Shown here in pieces: positions 21,901 to 33,400 of a stretch of DNA of 64,000 nt (its first letter is position 1; each line of letters starts with the position of its first letter). The notes beneath the pieces were generated by a model. That model did no database searches. It worked only from the letters and a program-made list of their open reading frames with translations, and was not told the origin of the DNA. The position numbers and the translations under genes are program-made. Origin of the DNA: Edaphochlamys debaryana (Eukaryota; Chlorophyta; Chlorophyceae; Chlamydomonadales); NCBI GenBank assembly GCA_016858145.1, contig JAEHOE010000019.1:558001-622000 (forward strand). The letters are read 5' to 3'.

Positions 21901-24452
21901 CCCTCTCCACCCCTCCCCACCTTGTGCCGGGGCTCCGCCACCAGGTAGCAGTGCACCAGCTGCGGGGGCATGGAGGGCACCAGCCCCTGGTCCGCCTGCA
22001 CGCCCCCCGCGGAGCCCTTGGTGCGGGGGGCCACGGGCGAGGCGGGGCCGTCCCAGCCGCGCACGCCCCAGCCCCAGCTGGGCGCCTGCGGGAGCGAGCG
22101 GCGCAGGGAGGGGGGTTCGGAGGCCGCACACAGGTGGCTCACAGCTGGACTTAGGAATGGGTGTCGTCGTTACTTCGGAGGGGGCGGCAAAGGGGCGGGT
22201 GGCGTCGTTACTCGGTACCGGTAGTGCCGATCAGAGCTAACAGGCACAGGAGGCCTTTGGCCGTGCCGCCGTACCCAGACGTGCCTTCCCTGAAGCGCCC
22301 TGGCATGCCCATCGCCCCCCCCCTCGCTCCCCAGCCTGCAACCTCCCATCCACCATCCCATACCGCCCACCCATCCCGCCCCACCTGCGCGCCGCCCGCC
22401 GCCGCCCCCGCGTCCTCCAGCTGCACCAGCCCCGGCACCGCCCCCGCCGACACGAACCGCGGCGCGGGGCACCACCGCCCCGCCCTCGCCATCACCGAGG
22501 GGGTCAGCGTGGCGCTGACCAGCACCGTCTGGCGCCAGGCGGCAGCGCCCGCGGCACCCGGCGGCGCGGCGGCCGCCTCGGCGCTGTCCGGCCGCGGCGC
22601 CAGGCGCTTGCCGCAGTGGTCGTTGATGTGGGCCACGTCCTCGGCGAAGGCGGGGGCGAGCAGCTGGTCGGCCTGCGTGGGAGGGAGGGTGGGGAGGGAG
22701 GGTGGGGAGGGAGGCGTTGGAGCGTTGGAGGTTCCAGTGGTCGCAGCTCTCTGCCAGATCGGGTAATTCTCCAAGCTTCACGGCGCCTTGCCCACTCGGT
22801 GGCCCCGTCCCCCGGGCCCCGTGCGCGTGCCCCTGCCCCCCGCCCCCACCCCCGGTAGCCCCGCTCCCCACCTCATCCAACCCCCCCCCCAGCTCCCCAC
22901 CTCGTCCAGCACCATGACGCGGCAGTGGTGCAGCTTGAGGGAGCCGCTGCGGACCATCTCGCCCAGCCGGCCTGGGGGGGAGGGAGCAGCAACACGCTCG
23001 CCACGCGCACATTAGCACCCCCGCCCTCGGTACCCCCCCACAAGACCAGCCTCTCCCTTTCCCACCCGTCTCTCCACCCCCGCTTCTGCACCTCCACCTC
23101 CCCCTCCCGCGCCCGCTCCCCACCAGTCCCCCGCCCAGGACCCCGCCTCGCCCCCCGCCACCCACCCGGCGTGCCCACCACCAGCAGGGGCCCGGGCGCC
23201 GAGGACAGCGCCTCCGCCTGGCGCTTGGGGTTGGCCCCCCCGATGACCTGCTGCACGGCCGTGCGCGCCAGGTCGGGCGGCAGCAGGGAGCGGGCCACCC
23301 GCATGATCTGCATGGCCAGCTCCTGGGAGGGGGCCACCACCAGGGCCTGGGGGGGAGGGGAGGGAGGGAGGGAGGGAGGGAGGGAGGGAGGGGTGGGTAG
23401 GTGTTCGTGTGAGAGGCAGGAGAGGGGAGGGATGGGGAAGGAGGGAGAGGCGTGGGGGGAAGGGCGGGTGGGGCGGGGACTAGGGGGGGCGGGTGAGCCC
23501 CGCCCCTCCCGAGTCCCGACCCACATCCCCCGACCAGCCCTGCCCCCACCTGGATGGGAACGTCCGGGTAGCCGCCCCGGCGCGGGGCCCTGGGGTCGGC
23601 CTCCGCCGCCTCGTAGCGCCGCAGCGCCAGCGTCAGCACCGGCAGCAGGTAGGCCAGCGTCTGGCGGGGGTGGGGGGGTGGGGTCGGGTCGAGGTGGGGG
23701 CGGTAATGGAGGTGAGCGCGACAGCGTTGCGTTGCGTCGGCTGATGGCGAGCGGGACCGAGGGCTGGCCTAGTGGTGCTGTTTATCGGTCCGAAGAACCC
23801 CGGGCTGAGGAAAGCGGACCGGGCCGGGCCGGGCCGGGGCCCTTAGAGCGCGGGTGCACGTGGAAGGGGCGGGGGCAGGGCGAGGGGGGGGGGGGGGCGG
23901 GGGGGAAGGGTATCGCACCTTGCCCGAGCCCGTGTAGCTCTGCACCGCGCAGTTGGCGCCGGTGAGGATGGCGGGCAGCGCTGCGACCTGGACGGGCGAG
24001 GGCCGCGTCACGTCGATGGTCCGCAGTCCGTCCTGGGGAAGTAAGCAGGGGGATCGAAGCGAGCAGGGGGCGCAGGCGTGAGGTGCAGGGTAGGGCAGTT
24101 GGGCGGTCGCAGCGTGTTCCAACACGCTGCGAGCGAGGGGTAGCGGAGTAACCCGAAGCGCCGGCTACAAGAGGCAGAGGGTGCCCAGACCCACCACGAG
24201 CAGCGGGTCGACGCCGAGCTCCAGGAACGGGGACTCGGCGGCGGCAACATCCCCAGCTGCGGGTCCAGAGGTTGAGGGCGTCACAGCCGGGGCATCGGTG
24301 GCTGCAGCTGATGCTGGTGGTGATGCCACCGCTAGCACGGGCGTCGCCCTCTGCAGCCTAGATTTGCGTGGCCGACACCCTGCTGCGCCAGCGAGCAGCT
24401 GGGCACGAGTCCCATTTGTAAGAGGCTGTCTGTTCAGCAAACCTAACCGCAT
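18949..24452 (-). CDS. DEAD-box RNA helicase, probably plastid-targeted, with acidic/basic C-terminal extension
   Basis: ATP-dependent RNA helicase. Thirteen exons (transcript order): 24452-24195, 24032-23919, 23660-23550, 23346-23166, 22971-22901, 22672-22385, 22085-21921, 21699-21583, 21227-21141, 20945-20688, 20451-20365, 20075-19917, 19749-18949; 898 residues. Motifs in order: Q-motif RPSPVQ, Walker A SYTGSGKT (~118-125), [21 protein letters not shown] (~242), SAT (~298), [16 protein letters not shown] (~465) and HRAGRTGR (~495-502). The leader is rich in Arg, Ala, Ser and Thr and contains [12 protein letters not shown], typical of a chloroplast transit peptide. The long C-terminus has an acidic block ([19 protein letters not shown]) followed by Lys/Ala-rich coiled sequence ([17 protein letters not shown]). 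Several loops carry Ala-rich insertions. Intron 9 (20946-21140) starts with GC (ATG|GCAAGC). The nearest known group is plant chloroplast DEAD-box helicases acting in rRNA maturation; the exact subfamily is not decided. Confidence 0.88.
23355..23392 (+). repeat. (GGGA)n microsatellite in a helicase intron
   Basis: About eight GGGA units sit just upstream, on the transcribed minus strand, of the exon 4 acceptor of the helicase gene. On that strand the repeat reads TCCC and forms the polypyrimidine tract. Confidence 0.85.
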
Positions 24453-24744
24453 TTGTGCTCGTTGGGGCAAATGGTTGGGGGGCGGCCCTAGTCGTGGCAG
24501 GAAGCAAAGTGGCACCACAACCGGACAGGCCTTCAGTAACTAGCTGAATTGTATGCTGCCTTCAGGCTACGAAACAACAGGCTGCAGTGCGTCTGGCCGG
24601 GGATGATAAGTCAGCCTTCATCCCGAATCGCCAAACCGGGTCTTCGTTTTTGTGCCAGAAGGCGCCACACAGCAGTCAGCAAACAGTCCACCGACTCTGC
24701 AGCACAATTTCCTGCGAGCGCCACGCGCGTGGACCCCGTCCAGC
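24453..24744. promoter_or_regulatory. Shared divergent promoter region, helicase and cupin 1
   Basis: 292 bp between divergent start codons, with an AT-richer stretch at about 24480-24700. No TATA box can be assigned with confidence. Confidence 0.45.
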
Positions 24745-26750
24745 ATGCGGCTCGGAACCATTTTCGCGGCCGCGCTGCTTGCAGTGGCAGCAGCAGGTAG
24801 GAGCTATCGCTCAATAAATTCGTTGTTGTGGGGAGTTTGGTGAGGGCAGGTGCAGAGCCTGCGGAGCTCGCGATCACATGCGCAATGGCAGAAACGTTCT
24901 TCCACTGCGCCTCTACCTAGCCTCAAGCACTGGGCTGCTTTTACGAGCAGGACGGAGCTAGGGGATGCCACCAGGGGCCCCATCCCAAGGCACCCCTGGG
25001 CTTCTCACCCTAGCCGCCCGCTGACACACCCCTCATCCTCTCCATCGACGCCCCGCTCACACTGACGCCCCCCTCGCAGTGCCGGCCGCACTCGCGGTCG
25101 ACTACCCGGCGGACTGCAAGGTCCTCTACCCCCCGTACGTCGCACATGAATCGGAAATGCAGTATGTTGTTGACGTGAGTGCAGCGGTGCTGGCGGCCCT
25201 TGCTGCTTGGCACTGGTCCTTATCCCTCACACAACCCTCCTCTCCCCCCTCTCGGAATCTCTCTTCCCCACCCGCGACCGGCCACGTCATTAACTTAGCC
25301 TGATGACCAGGCTTGGGAGGCCTACATGTACTCGAGCCGCCACGCCAACGGCGCCGACTCGCTCGACTTTGGAAAGTTCATCATCGAGTCCGGGTGAGCC
25401 CGTCCGCACGTCGGATTAGGAAGTGTGATATCCAGCGGAGTGTGCTGAGAGGGGAGTTGCTGGTGCTGGGAGGAACCGTGAGTGAGGGCTGTCCCTGATG
25501 CTGACCTTGCCGACTGGCAAAGCCCTCACTAGTCGCCGGGGCTGACCCACGCCCTGCCCGCCGCCCCTCGTGCCGCAGCCGGGGCTTCCCCGTGCACCGC
25601 CACCCCCACGCCGACGAGTGGCTGGTGGTGAGGCAGGGGTCAGGGCCCCGCTCTTGAACTGAATCCACTCCCACGTGTCCGTGGCAGCCCCGGCCTGGCA
25701 GAGAGCCTCGTGCTGTGTTTGTGGCGCTTGGGGCCGCGCCGCTTGGGCCCTGCCTTCAGCACCCTTGCGCCCCACCCCTCCCCCACGCCAGGTGGTCAGC
25801 GGCGAGGGCTCCTACTGGTACTGGGGCTTCGACCTGCCTGAGCCGGTGCAGGCCTCCATCGGCCCCGGTGAGAATGAGGGCCCCCGTGGAAGCTGTGGGA
25901 AGCGTGGAGAGCCTGCTGCCTTGCGTGCCAGCTGGCAGGGGTGTGGCATACTTTGTGTGGTTCGGGGTGGCGGCGAGCTGCAGCAAGCGAGTGAGGTTGT
26001 CTACCCTGGGCCTTCCCTCGCTGACCCGCAGGCAGCGTCATGTTCAACCAGCAGGGCCAGCTGCACAAGGTGGGGCGGAGGCGGGCGTGGGGAGCAGCCC
26101 GCACGTTCTCCAGGCAGCCAACCGCTAGCGGGTGGCGGCGGTCGTAACACGCGCCTGTGCGTTGCGCTCCCGGACCCCCAAGCCTCGATGTATCGCCCCT
26201 TTCGAACCTGGCCTCGCCGCTTGCGGCCCCGTCTTGCTCCCTCCCACAGGTCTTCAACAACGGCACCGAGCCCCTGGTCCTGATGTCCGTGTCAAAGGCC
26301 GCCAGCCCCACAGAGTTTCTGGCCGGTGCGTGCAGATGCAGTGGATTACGTGGTACCTGGACCGTAAAGAATGCTGAGCGAAGTACCGGCACCGAGGCTG
26401 ACGGCGTGCCCCTTGCCCCCGGTCGCTGCACGCTCCTCACAGGCTGGCCGGAGACGCCCGACGGCGGCCTGGGCCACACGCCCCCCGCCGCCCCCTGGGA
26501 GGCCTTCTGCGCCCCTGGGCACGAGCAGGTGCGTCCTGAGGACCCGAACGGAGCCTGCTGACGTGGCAGACGGTTAACTGACAGGGGGGGCCTTGAATGC
26601 TCGTACCACCTCGTGCTCGCAGCATCCGTGATCCAGATCCCCGAAGCCTTCTGTATTCCTTGCCCTTCCCGCGATCAGGAGGAGGTTGCGGGCGAGGAGG
26701 AGGGCTCCCACGTGGAGTTCGAGGCCGCTGGCGAGGACGGAGAGCTGTGA
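24745..26750 (+). CDS. Secreted cupin-domain protein 1
   Basis: Nine exons (24745-24796, 25080-25174, 25311-25393, 25579-25627, 25792-25867, 26032-26069, 26250-26325, 26443-26528, 26679-26750) give 208 residues. The N-terminus MRLGTIFAAALLAVAAAVP is a clear signal peptide, so the protein is secreted or enters the endomembrane system. Cupin motif 1 is complete: GFPVHRHPHADEWLVVVSG fits G-x5-HxH-x4-E-x6-G. Motif 2, GSVMFNQQGQLHKVFN, fits G-x5-(P)xG-x2-H-x3-N with Gln in place of Pro. The three His and one Glu metal ligands of germin-type cupins are therefore present. The C-terminus is strongly acidic (EEEGSHVEFEAAGEDGEL). The next gene downstream is a tandem paralogue. The enzyme activity, if any, cannot be told from the sequence; a sugar- or metal-binding extracellular role is possible. 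Confidence 0.85.
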
Positions 26751-27326
26751 GCGGCGTGCCGGCAGTGGGCGTGCGGAAGGATCTGCGGACAGTGTTTATA
26801 ACTAAACTCGAGCCTGGCATGGATGAGGGAGGCGAGCTGAGAGGGGTTCGAGCACGGATGCCGAGCTTGGTGCCGCCTGAGCAAGGCGGCCGATCAGATT
26901 AATCGTGGGTTGCGGGGTCTGGATATTCTGGGGGGTTGCAGCCCTTTGCGGCTGCGTGAGTTGTGGTGGGGGCAGTGGGGGTGTGGACAGCTGCAGAGGC
27001 TCCTGGGCGTGCGGATGGCAAGAGAGCGGGGTTAGTCTTGCTCCGGTGTTCTGACATGGAGTTGGCGCCGTGTGAGGCCTGGCGCTGTAGGGGGCTTCAC
27101 CTGGGGCTTCATGCGCTCGGAGCCCCGACATGTCCGCCGCCGAACCGCGTCCTGTCGTTACCAACGTATCAGCATAAGAAGTGTGTATGATGTTTCCCCT
27201 CCATCCAGCCCGGTACCCGCCCGGTCGGCCCTGGCAGTTCTCGGAGTGCGAATGAGGCCACTTCAGCGACATGTCCATGTCCCGCGACGAGAGGCATACA
27301 GTACACTGTACACTCGCGCTGCATAA
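26751..27326. other. Spacer between the cupin paralogues
   Basis: Contains the 3' UTR of cupin 1 and the promoter of cupin 2. A short palindromic AGTACACTGTACACT element lies at about 27299-27313, just before the cupin 2 start. No exon or TGTAA was seen. Confidence 0.4.
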
Positions 27327-29654
27327 ATGGCGACTACTCGCCTTACGCTGGGCGTGTTGGCCCTGACGCTCGCCGTCGGTGCACTCGCATATGAGGACGG
27401 CGAGCAGGAGCACGAGCACACTCCGCAGCGCGCGAACTGCAACATTCTCTACCCGCCATATATATTTCACGAGTCCGAGAGCCAATATGTGGTGGATGTG
27501 AGTGAGAGATGGCATGCGGTGCACTGCGACTACAACTAGCAAGTCAGCCCTGCAAGCTAAACATCACGATCATCGCCACAAGTCGATGTCGCTACCCGGG
27601 GGCCAAGTTGACAGGCGCACTACGCCCGTCCTCGTGCCTGCCCCCTCCCCGACTGACGCCCAGCCCAACTTGTCAGGCGCACTAAACCCCGCCCTTGTGC
27701 CTGCCCCCTCCCCGACAGCCCGTGGAGGGCGGCTGGGAGGCCATGATGTTTGCCACCCGCAATAACAACGGCGCCGACAGGTGAGATTTGAATCTGTCCT
27801 GTGGAATGTGGTCCCTGCCTGCTTGTGGCGGGTGAGCCCGTCCGCCTCTGCCGCACTCAAAAGGTTCTGTCCCTCTTCCCGGCCCCCCCTGGACGCAGCC
27901 TCGAGATGGGCAAGCTGACCATCCATCCCGGGTGAGCCCACACATTGCTGACAGGGGCGGGGTAGCCAAGGCAGGCTGGGCTCTGAAGCAGCCTGCTCAC
28001 TCAGGCCTGCGGCCGCCATCTCCCGCCCCGCCCCTATCTCCCGCCCTTATCTTCATCAGCTCCGCCGCTTGCCCTGCCTGCTGATCGGGGGATCACGCCG
28101 CCGCCGCCGCTGTGCACCCCTCTCACCTGCTGTATCCCTGCCCCCAGGTCGGGCTGGCCTCCGCACCGCCACTTGGCAGCAGACGAGTGGCTCTACGTCC
28201 TGAGCGGCGAGGTGGGTGCTTGCGGGGCTCTGGTTCAGGGCGCTTCGTCGCTGCCACGCCCCGTGGCTGCACCGACGCTCCCCCATGCCCGCCTAGTGGA
28301 GCTAGATCGCCCAAGAGACAGCACCGTCTCCTTACGTCCCCAGGACGTTGCTGCTCACATGCTTCGCAGCACGCCCTGGCCGCTGAGAGCTTGGCGCCGG
28401 CCGCCTCGAAGGCCCTGCCCTCGCCCCGTGCCCTCACCCCGTGACCCTGGCCCCCGCTTGGCCCCTCGGTCCAGGGTGGCTACGCGTACTGGGGCATGGA
28501 CCACCCTGAGCCCACGGAGCTGTCCATCGGCCCGGGTGAGAGCTCGGCCAGTCGCGCGCAGGGGCGTGGTGGCGGGGGCCAGCACCCAGCAGGCGTCTTG
28601 CGCCACGCTGGTACTCGCGGACGGCATGAGCGGGCTCCTGGCTGAAGGGGGCGGACGTGAGGGGCGCTGAAGCGCCGGGCTGTGTGACAAGGAGACCGGA
28701 TAAGCCTGAACGGCGCGTCCGTCGAGTAGCAAGTACGGGCAGAGGCCATGGCGGGATGAGCGTGTGCCGAATCGCCTCGCCCGCTCCCTTTGCTGTGCTT
28801 GGCCCCGGCACTTACAGGGGCCCCTGCTCCCAACGCTTCCCTCATTCCCTCCGCTTCCCCCTCCGCAGGCAGCGTCATGTTCAACCAGCAGGGCCAGCTG
28901 CACAAGGTGGGGTTGGGGTGGGGGCAGGGGCTCGGGGCAGGGGTGCGATAGAGCAAGCCGGGCAAGAGGCGGTGTCTAGCAAGCCCAGCGGTGGGCCATG
29001 CCTGGTCCCGGCACCCAGCCGCATTTGGCACATCTGCCTTGGGGCGGGGGCTCACACGATCACGCTCCGCCGTCCGCAGGTGTGGAACAACGGGAGCGAG
29101 CCGCTTGTCCTGTTCGGCGTTTCCAAGTCCATCCACCCCTTCGAGGTAGGGCCGAGGCCCCAGTACATGCATGCGGGCGGGCCGTGGCGAGGCAGCACGT
29201 TGGCCATGCACGGTGCCGCACGGGTGCGTTGTAGCCACCCGCCTGACCGTCCACGGCGTCTCTAAGCAGTTCCACCTGTCGCCCCAGGTCCTGTCTGACT
29301 GGCCCGAGACCCCCAACGGCGGTGCGGGCCACATCCCCGAGGTACGCCGGTTGGGCTTGGGGGACTGGTTGGGGATTAGGGTGTGGAGTTGCGCGCTGCG
29401 CCCACCGGTGGGCGCATCGCCGACGCTCTGCTCTACCCCTCGTGAGCCCGTCTCACTCCCTCGCTGACACCCGCGTTGCCGCTCTTCCCGTCCAGGTGGC
29501 GCCCTGGGATGCCTTTTGTGCGCCGGGTCATGACCACGGCGCCGAGGAGTGGGCGGAAGAGGGCCACGGCTATGAGGAGGGGTCGCACGTGGAGTTTGAG
29601 TCGGCCGGTGAGGAGGGCTCCCACGTGGAGTTCGAGGCCGCTGGCGAGCTGTGA
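27327..29654 (+). CDS. Secreted cupin-domain protein 2, tandem paralogue
   Basis: Nine exons (27327-27497, 27719-27780, 27899-27931, 28148-28211, 28475-28535, 28869-28906, 29080-29145, 29288-29341, 29496-29654) give 235 residues. The signal peptide MATTRLTLGVLALTLAVGALA is followed by an acidic spacer and NCNILYPPYIFHESESQYVV, which parallels CKVLYPPYVAHESEMQYVV of cupin 1. Cupin motif 1 (PPHRHLAADEWLYVLSG) and motif 2 (GSVMFNQQGQLHKVWN) keep the His/Glu ligand set. The exon encoding motif 2 is identical to that of cupin 1 over SVMFNQQGQLHK. The acidic tail is longer and carries a tandem 12-residue repeat EEGSHVEFE(S/A)AG. The pair arose by tandem duplication; most intron positions are shared and the intron sequences differ. 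Function unknown beyond the cupin fold. Confidence 0.85.
27611..27716 (+). repeat. Tandem duplication covering a splice-acceptor region (cupin 2, intron 1)
   Basis: Two imperfect copies (about 27611-27653 and 27673-27716) share CAGGCGCACTA and GTGCCTGCCCCCTCCCCGAC. The second ends at the functional acceptor CCCCGACAG; the first reads CCCCGACTG and has lost, or never had, the AG. Confidence 0.75.
29574..29645 (+). repeat. Two 36-base coding repeats in the cupin 2 tail
   Basis: Units 29574-29609 and 29610-29645 encode EEGSHVEFESAG and EEGSHVEFEAAG. Cupin 1 has a single unit. Confidence 0.9.
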
Positions 29655-30412
29655 TGCGGGAGGTGCGGGCCGTATGTTGGGGACAAGGATGGGATGCGGG
29701 GGCCTGCTGTAGATGTGGGCGTCTTGGGTGAGGCCAAAGGGTGAGGATATGGTGTGAAGAGGCCAAGTGAGCTTGCTTAGCAACAGAGCGTAGTTGGTAT
29801 GTGGTGTGGGATCTTGAGCCCTGTGTCGGCTGTGTGTCTGTGTGGTTGAGCACAGGGCGTCGGCGCGCCCCAGGGGGGAAGTCGGACGGAGTTCGTGCAG
29901 GAGTTCGTGTCGAACAGGACCAGGGGTACGGTTGCAGGAGGCGGAAGGAGCCTGCTGCCTGCGCAAGGGACGGTCAACTTACGAGGAGCACGGCGTACGG
30001 GGCATGGACGCAAGTGCAGAGAGAGGTGCAGCGCCCTCGGCAGCGCCTGGCCCACGACATGGGCCCTTCCCAGCGGATCAACATATGGACTCCCCCACGT
30101 CCTCCCTCCCTGCAGCTGTTCATCCTCTAACCCGTCTTTGCCTGCTACGCCACGCCTGAAAGCGGCCAGTGCGACCTAGCGTGAAGGCCGTCGGGTAGGG
30201 TTGGGTGGGTGCAGGATCTCACTTCCGAAACGGGACTTCGGACGGGTGACGTGCCGCGAACACCAGTGTAACCGAGATACACACAACCATAGACCTAGAT
30301 GTAGCTCTGACCGCCACGTATGCCCGCCTCTCGAGAGTTTTAGGAGGAGGAGGAGGAGGATGCACGTTTGGTCTTCGCCCTTCCAAGCGATAGGCTGACA
30401 GTGTCGAGAGAG
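29655..30412. other. Spacer between cupin 2 and cyclase A
   Basis: No exon seen. A TGTAA at about 30266 might serve cupin 2 but is over 600 bases from its stop. A short (GGA)n run at 30343-30360 lies in the 5' region of cyclase A. Confidence 0.4.
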
Positions 30413-33400
30413 ATGATTCAAAGACTCTTCTGCGTGTTGTTACTGGGCTTGCTGACGGCTGCGCCCTGCCATGGCGCCGAAGCGGTGTGCTCAGACACGC
30501 TTTTTCAGGAGATTAACGTCTTGGTGGTAAAAGTCCTAAGTTCGAAAGGCGTCTCGTATCGGCAGGACGACCTCGCAGCCATCCTTGCGGGGCCATTCAC
30601 CAAGTTTACGGCCTGCGCCAACGTCACTGACGATGAAAGCGTAAGCGCTGATCGACTTGAGGCTGTGAAGGACTTGGCAAGGGCAGTGGCGTATGGCGTA
30701 AGTGCAAATTGCTTGCTTGACCGGCACCCCCGCACCCCCGCTGTGCAGAGCAAGCAACTGAAATGGCTCCTGTTGCCCGGGTAAGGAACGTGGTGGGCGG
30801 TTTTCGGTGGTCACACGGGGGTCACACGGGGCCTTCAGCAACCACCCCCGGCAGTCTGGACGTCCTCTGTGGCAAGGACACGTCCCACCAGCCCCGTCGG
30901 AGATCAGCTGGGAAGCTGTGCGTCTCGCCTCCCAGAGGACGGCGAGGGTGTGGGACGGGGCCGCGCACCGGAGCAAGCCGTGCGCGCAAGGCCAAGGCCA
31001 CGTCGGCTGGGGCCTGCGGCCGGCAGAGGCCGGGGTGCACTGTCTCCTGTTCCAAGCTACCAGTAGAACCTCGCGGGCAGGTTCGGCTGTTCGGCAGCAC
31101 ACGCCCTGACCCTCAGATAGCGCTGAGCTCTGCTGCCACTTCCCCGTCCTGCCCAACGCAACACACCTTTTTACGCCACGCCCCCTACCTTCCAGTCTCA
31201 CTCTTTGCCGTGCGTTTCCCTCGACCCCACAGGTGGCACGGCGGATTCATGATGGACGTGTTTCGCTATGTCGCCACCCTGCCCAGCTCGAATCTTAAAC
31301 GGTACAGCTACCTGCTACCGGCCCTGCTGCCGCCCATGAGCGACATATGCACGGCTGCTGACGTCAGCAACCTCCTCGACATGGCCACAAGCAGCGCCTA
31401 CTCGTTCTCGGCTGAAGTGAGGGGAACTTGCTTGGAAAGCGAACTGGGGGGAGCGTGGGGCGCAGGGCGCATGGGGGAAGGGGGCTAAGGCGTAAGGGCA
31501 GGGTTCCAAGGCGTCTGGTGGCAGGAGTCCCACGAAAGGGGCTCCTACACGCTTGGGCGAGTCTTCACCTCGTGACGATGCTTGTGTGCTGCCCGCAGGA
31601 CGCTGCAACGATGTCCCCGGCTGCGTTCCTATCTGATGACGTGAGCCGTGGGTCCGGGGTTTCGACCTCGATTGGGCTCAAGCGCCGTGACGGGTCTAAT
31701 CACCAGCTAGCTAGGGACAGTGCGCCAGCTTGGGCGTGTTCGGCGAGAGAGGTGACAAGGGGCAGAGGCGGCAGCAGCCTTGCTAGACCGCCTGCAACGC
31801 CGCACTTTTGCAATACCTCTCACCCTCAGGATGTCCGCGCCACTCGCAACTCCAAGATGCCCCTTTACATAGACCTGGCAGAGAACAGCTGCGGTGGGGG
31901 CTGTGAAGGGTTTGATTGCGGGAGCGAAGGGAAGCCTGTACCGCAAGGGATGCCTTGCGCCTGCGGCGGTCCTCAACCTTGGCGTGGAGCGTGTGGCTGC
32001 ACGCAGCTCTCATGTGTACTCAGCTGGCAGCGGGCTTCAACGCTCGGGGCTGTGCCGCCTGCACACGTCAGCTGCTGGTGACAGCCGCGCTCCTACTGCT
32101 GCTCGCAAACCCCGCAGTGTCCAAGATCGTTCCCCAGGGCCCACTGCATCCCCGCATGTACTTCACCATGCTCTACCGGGCTGACGCTCTGACAACCATG
32201 GCGACAGCAGGCGTGATTCGACCCGATCGGGCCATCCCCAGCGACTGGTAGGCGACAGGCCTGACATGCCCTACCGAATGGCACGTTCCGTCGTCCACTG
32301 CTTCGAAAGCAGCTAGACAACCTAGAACCCTCCCCACCTGTCTGTCCACCCTCCCTCACAGGGACGGTCTGCTGGAGGTCCTGGAGGCGCACCAGCGGCT
32401 GGTCTCGCTGCTGCTCATGCAGGCCAACACGTCCTCCGCCCGCCCCTCCCTGGCGCTGCCCCGCTACGGGCTCTGCGTCAACGCCGATCACACCTGCGGT
32501 CGCTTGGGCGACCTCTTCGCAGCCATCGCGGCTTCCATAGTGCAGGTGCGTGATCTCTTAAACGGGTTGGAAGCTCCTTTATTTGCATACACGCGATGAC
32601 TTCCCCCTTGCGAGGCTTGCCCACCAAGCCCGTGAACTCGAGCGAGCTCCCCGTGTGCCCCGCAGTTCAACGGCACGAGGCAGGGGTACATCTTCGACCT
32701 CACGCTGCCCCCGCCCACGCTCAAGACGCTCTTCAGCAGGCCCGGTTGGCGCAGGGCCGCCGAGGTGCTGCAGAGCCTGCTGCAGTACAACGCCCCCGCA
32801 GCCGCAAACGCTGCCGCTGCTGTGGAGACCATCGGTCCAGACGGTGAGCCTCCAGGGCGGCCCCGCGTGTGCGCAACATGCTTCACCAATATGCAAGATT
32901 GGGACCGGCTGGTTACTGACATGGCGTGAATCCATGCGGCCCTCCTATTCACGTGTCTGTGACCCTCCGTACGACCGCAGGCCAGGACGGGCCCTCCTGC
33001 CACGGCATCGGCGCCCAGGTCTTCAACACGGGGGAGTGCCTCATCACATTCGAGTTCGAGACGAGCATGCGCATGGCTTCTATCATGCCAGCAATCAGAG
33101 AGAAGCTTGGCGTCGCGCCGGTGCCCGGCAGCCGAGACGTGGCGGCGGGGCCCGGCGGCGCGCTCGTCCCATGTACGGCAGACCTGTGTGCGGTGTCGTA
33201 CAACCACGACCTGCTGTACCTGCAGCCCACGCTGGAAGGAGCGGAGGCGGCTGCCGCTGCGTCGCTGGCCGTAACCCCAGGGCAGATCAGCGGCAGCGAT
33301 AGCACACCAGGGGTGGGGAAGAGCCCGCTGCCCGTGTTTGCGGTCCGCGAGGCGGTGGCCGTGGCGCGCCTTCGCCAGAGCCCCGGAGCGGCCAAGCTGG

